From: Parasitella parasitica
Taxonomy: Eukaryota; Mucoromycota; Mucoromycetes; Mucorales; Mucoraceae
Assembly (NCBI GenBank): GCA_025201805.1
Contig: MU619264.1
Location: 1 to 64,000, forward strand
Length of the DNA: 64,000 nucleotides
Direction: 5' to 3'
Below the pieces are notes generated by a model. It made no database searches, was not told where the DNA came from, and saw nothing but the letters and a program-made list of their open reading frames with translations. Positions 60,548 through 64,000 of the stretch are shown piece after piece. Position 1 is the stretch's first letter; every line of letters starts with the position of its first letter. The position numbers and the translations under genes were made by a program.

Positions 60548-61956
60548 TTTATCCTAAACGAAAACAAAATAAAAACATCGTCAATTTTTTCAATCGAGCA
60601 CATCAACAGGCCAAATCAGTAGGACCAGGCTATACAGCAACAAAAAAAAAGATAATTCATCTATTTCTAGATTATAAGCTTTTCTAGATTTTAATATGAT
60701 CCCACTACAATGTACCTAGAAGATGTTTCTGATGTTTGTTATTTGATCAAACAAATTAGGAGTTTTGAAGACTTCCTCTGCTTGTATGATACAAGCGTAG
60801 AAAGTCTTATCACCAATCTTTTGCATAAAAACACTTGATTGATTTGAACCATCTTTTAAAGTAAAGAATATTCACAAGTGTATCCTCAAATCCTATAGCA
60901 GAGGGCTTACATTAGAACGGAAAAACTGCCCTGAAGACATAATTTCTCTTAAATGAAAAAAAATCGACTATGAGCACATAAAGTCTTAAACTTGAGTTTA
61001 TTTATTTAGATCGTTGGATTGATATACTTATGATTAGGTTTTTTAATCAAAAAGCCATGCTCTATCAATAACACTGTAAATAGAATTATAAAAACTTGTC
61101 CTCTTCAATTTTTTGATGTTGCATCAAAACAAATTTTTGTAGGATTGGATATGTCGACCTATAATAGACTTTTTGCAAGCTTCCAGCCCATTCTTTAGTT
61201 GAGCCACACAAAATTAGTCAGATGAGATGTGCCTAGTCAATAACAAGCAAATAAAGATTTTTCTGCATTTTCTTTGCATGCATCACCAATCATTCATTTT
61301 AGAATAAATTACCTTTTTCTTTGCATATCACATTATAAACTCTCAGTGATAAATGACAAGCTCCCAAAAATGGCGTTTCGCTTCCAATGACATGCGCATA
61401 TTTACTAAAGGTGCAATAAAACCTTGCTGATCCAAGAAATCGCCAAGAAACCACATTCCCTTATATTCAATGATAACCACCTGCACATACCGTGATGGAT
61501 ATATTAGCGAAGATGATTACATGTAGATCTGAAATGCCATATTGATACGTTCTCAACAAATCTATGCATAGACAGTATTTTAATCCAAGTGAAATACAAC
61601 ACGAAAGACAGGGGTTTTCAAATGTAGACAATATCACAAAGGAGCCAAGCATAAGAGTCAGTATGTCTACCATTAAATGTTGACAGGATACTTCTAATAA
61701 ATTTAAAAAGCCCTACTAAAACGACTGGAAATCCACAAATTGAAACACTTCAAGAACCAACTTTACTGATTAAATTCCAAATACAAAAGGTAACTGAAGA
61801 CTATGGCTGTTAACTGGGACCATTTATATACGTTCTAGTATTATTTCATCGTAAACAAGTGTTAATGAATACAACTTCATTACCCTGGGTAATCATCTCA
61901 TAGTCACTCTTGTTAATCAAAAAAATAATGACACTTTTTATTTTGACGAACACAAA
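60548..61956. other. Intergenic, nothing recognised
   Basis: 1.4 kb of AT-rich DNA following RPN2; AAATAAAA near 60567 is a likely 3'-end signal. No gene or repeat recognised. The minus-strand frame at 61467-61673 is hydrophobic but unsupported. Confidence 0.5.
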
Positions 61957-62946
61957 ATGTCTGCTATGGTATTACAATCTGCTCAAGCTGTGGTCAAGAA
62001 GGCAATTCACGTTCTACTAGCAGGCTTTGCCTTAATAACACCCGTTCTAACAATAACACTTGCGCAAGCTGTGGTGGTATAACCATCGTCGATCTTCTTA
62101 TCGTGATTGCGCCAACAACATTGCTAATCGTATGTCTCAAATATGTTTTCATTTTACAATCATAACCGAACTTTTTGTATAAACTAGGGCCTCAACCTGA
62201 AACTATGGAAGTAGATTAGCAAAGAGAAACAATCAGCGCTAATGATGCAACAACCAGCAGCCCTGTTCGTTCAAGCTGTGGGCAAGAAGGTCATTTGCGA
62301 TCTACCAGTAGATTGCGCGCCAACTCAACGCACCACAATACTCATAACATGGCCAGAAGAGATACAACCTCTTTCACCGAACGCCATGATCTTGGTTGAA
62401 TTAACAGCATCTGTCGCCATTGTCAAGCACGCATATGGGCATCAGAGAAGAATGGAGGCACCAGTGCAAGCCCCGATTTCTCTTTGTGCTGTGGCAAGGG
62501 AAAGTATGTTGTTGACCCTTTGCCCGAGATGGCCAATTTATTGAGAGGATCAGAGGAAGAAAGCAAGGAGTTTAGGACAAACTTAAGAGCTTGCAACAAT
62601 GCTCTGGGGTTCACCTTACTAGGTCGTAATCTTGATTCAACAGTAGCCAATGTACGTGTAGGCGCCTATTCATTTAAAATTCATGGCAGCCTTTATCATA
62701 GAATTGGAATCTTGCATCCAGACACCAAAATTTGCTCAAATTTATATCCACGACTCTGGAAATGAGATTCGAAACCGCCACGCTCACAACCAGCATCTTA
62801 ACATCACTACCTTGACCAACCTTCAAGCACTTATGCATGTCATAAATTGTTTTGTCCATGACTTCAAGTCAATGGCTCAGTTGATTGCAGATAACCCTAG
62901 CTCTGTTCCTGATGTCTCAATGGTATTTAGACCTGAAAGACATTGA
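61957..62946 (+). mobile_element. Helitron remnant (CCHC knuckles and Helitron-like N domain), degenerate
   Basis: Shifting between frames, the sequence reads tandem zinc-knuckle-like segments (SCGQEGNSRSTSRLCLNN near 61988; SSCGQEGHLRSTSRLRANS near 62270; and a broken HRRSSYRDCANN copy near 62080). From ~62465 comes a Helitron helicase-like N-terminal domain: CCGKGKYVVDPLPEMANLL, FTLLGRNLDSTVANVRVGAY, then after a frameshift near 62725 FAQIYIHDSGNEIRNRHAHN, LQALMHVINCFVHDFKSMAQ and a stop at 62944. The Rep and helicase parts expected downstream are absent. In intact elements this protein drives rolling-circle transposition. At least two frameshifts and one stop make this copy dead. Confidence 0.78.
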
Positions 62947-63400
62947 ATATCTGATTATGTTTTGTGGCAACACAAATTTTATGTTAATACTTGGTACTTC
63001 CAAGTATTGACATACATTTATAAGCTACAATTATCATAGTTTTCACCCTTCCCTTTTCTTTCCCATACACTACCTCTTTGCTTTTAAGCAACATTGAACA
63101 GAATAGACTTTGGTAATAACTAAGCCAATTTACTTTTCTGTTCATATACTAATATCAATAAATAGTTGGTTTTTATTTTATAACAGGTTAAAGCATATTT
63201 GACTTGAACATAGTCCACAAATTAATTAGCATTTATCAAAAGATTGAGCTCCCGAGAGGGTTGTGAGTGAAGCGAGCAAGTCAGCTAGTTCACATAAAAG
63301 AGTGGCCTATCTAGAGAGAACCAGAAGCGAGTACTAGGTTTTTGAAGATGCGCTGGATTAATATCTCAAAATCAAAGTATTAGATACAAGTATAAGTAAA
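62947..63400. other. Spacer after the Helitron remnant
   Basis: Mostly AT-rich. At 63246-63285 there is a more GC-rich patch with CCCGAGAGGG (a short potential stem-loop) followed 24 bases later by CTAG. This could be a remnant Helitron 3' end, which has a hairpin before CTRR, but the match is weak. Confidence 0.3.
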
Positions 63401-64000
63401 ATGGCCATTGATCTAAATTACAATTCAAAAAACGCAAAGATCTGGAGAGAGATTGGAAAGTAAGTATAAATCTCCTGATAATCGACAACAGCTAAGTTTT
63501 ATAGTACTTTTAAATTCGTGAATATAAAAGCTTCTTTAATATTTGAAAAAAGAAAACCAAAGTAGACAAGTACTTTATTAATAAATAAGAGTGCTCTTCA
63601 AGTTAATATAATCACCAAAAGTGAAAAGAAGCGAGCTGCAGTGACCGGAATGAACTGGCGCGGTAAGTAGATCATCAAACTCTACGTTGGTCAAGGTAAA
63701 AGATAATTGAGTGCTAATTACCACTATGAGCAATAGGCCTAAACGGCTATATGTTTGGTGAACAATATTTATTCCTCTGTTCTAATTGGCACTTTGATGA
63801 TACCACTCACCTCAAGTTGGTGAAGGAATCTGAGGACACGCTTGTATTACTTTTAAAATGGATATTATTGACACATTTATGCGATCATTAATGTATATTT
63901 GTAAAATATAGAGCCATCGTATCAATTTGGCTGAACACGTAAATCTGGCCCGATTAAGAGAGCAACTCAATTCAAATTTCGAAGATATTATTGCTAGAGA
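63401..64000 (+). CDS. Possible multi-exon gene, partial (runs off window)
   Basis: An ATG at 63401 reads MAIDLNYNSKNAKIWREIG up to a good GT donor (GTAAGTATAAATC) at about 63460. Further coding-like pieces follow: MNWRG ending at another GTAAGT donor (about 63664), and LNGYMFGEQYLFLCSNWHFD from about 63739. Near the edge the sequence reads HRINLAEHVNLARLREQLNS. Donors and composition suggest a real or recently real gene, but frames cannot be joined with certainty and the family is unknown. It may instead be part of the nearby mobile DNA. Confidence 0.25.

Noticed and set aside
63246-63285. Helitron 3' terminus (hairpin plus CTAG)
   Set aside because: The stem is only about three to four pairs and the spacing to CTAG is longer than the usual 10-12 bases, so I did not call it as an element end.

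Overview
The window reads as nuclear DNA of an early-diverging filamentous fungus, most likely Mucoromycota (Mucorales). The reasons are AT-rich intergenic DNA, many 40-75 bp GT-AG introns with CTAAC/CTAAT-like branch sites, a GPI-type chitin deacetylase, a fungal SPX-ankyrin-GDPD phosphate regulator, and a degraded Helitron with CCHC knuckles of a kind I associate with Mucorales. I cannot name the species. A run of 20 N at 27337-27356 marks a scaffold join. No tRNA, rRNA or CRISPR array was recognised. Exon structures were worked out by hand from splice consensus, reading frame and family similarity. All multi-exon models given with a residue count close in frame.

Layout. 1-2.5 kb: gene-poor, with one diverged repeat copy. 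2.5-12.1 kb: Uds1-type septation coiled-coil protein (+), Not2 of CCR4-NOT (-), the mitochondrial protein Mhr1/mL67 (+, divergent from Not2), a twin-CX9C protein (+), a LigB/DODA-type dioxygenase (+) and a small SMP-like stress protein (+). 12.6-14.9 kb: NADH-cytochrome b5 reductase and a PARL/Pcp1-type mitochondrial rhomboid, in tandem on the minus strand. 15.6-17.0 kb: a decaying gene. 17.3-18.0 kb: a small Lys-rich, probably nucleolar protein followed by a long poly-T tract. 19.7-21.0 kb: a DUF8032-type putative transcriptional regulator. 21.0-25.2 kb: a gene desert with several diverged copies of a local repeat family. 25.3-27.8 kb: a single-pass membrane protein (kelch/galactose-oxidase-like) and, beyond the gap, a COX8/COX7C-type subunit. 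27.8-31.1 kb: desert. 31.1-37.1 kb: chitin deacetylase and PHO81/NUC-2. 39.05-39.8 kb: a repeat copy with a hairpin. 40.5-48.7 kb: amino-acid permease, P3A plasma-membrane H+-ATPase, ribosomal protein uL14 and an uncharacterised acidic protein. 50.3-53.5 kb: an inverted second copy of the 39-kb repeat, split by an intact 2522-bp Mutator-like (MULE) transposon. 53.7-60.5 kb: Ctr9 (Paf1 complex) and Rpn2 (26S proteasome), divergent from a 217-bp intergenic region. 61.96-62.95 kb: Helitron remnant. 63.4-64 kb: a possible gene running off the edge.

Functional links. Most genes are core housekeeping genes: transcription and mRNA turnover (Ctr9, Not2), proteasome (Rpn2), translation (uL14), mitochondria (mL67, CX9C protein, rhomboid, COX subunit) and transport at the plasma membrane, where the H+-ATPase supplies the gradient used by the amino-acid permease encoded convergently next to it. 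There is no operon-like grouping. The most distinctive signal is the mobile DNA. The MULE has an intact 711-residue reading frame, matching 42-bp terminal inverted repeats, an exact 9-bp target-site duplication, and a pre-insertion (empty) site preserved in the other repeat copy of the same window.
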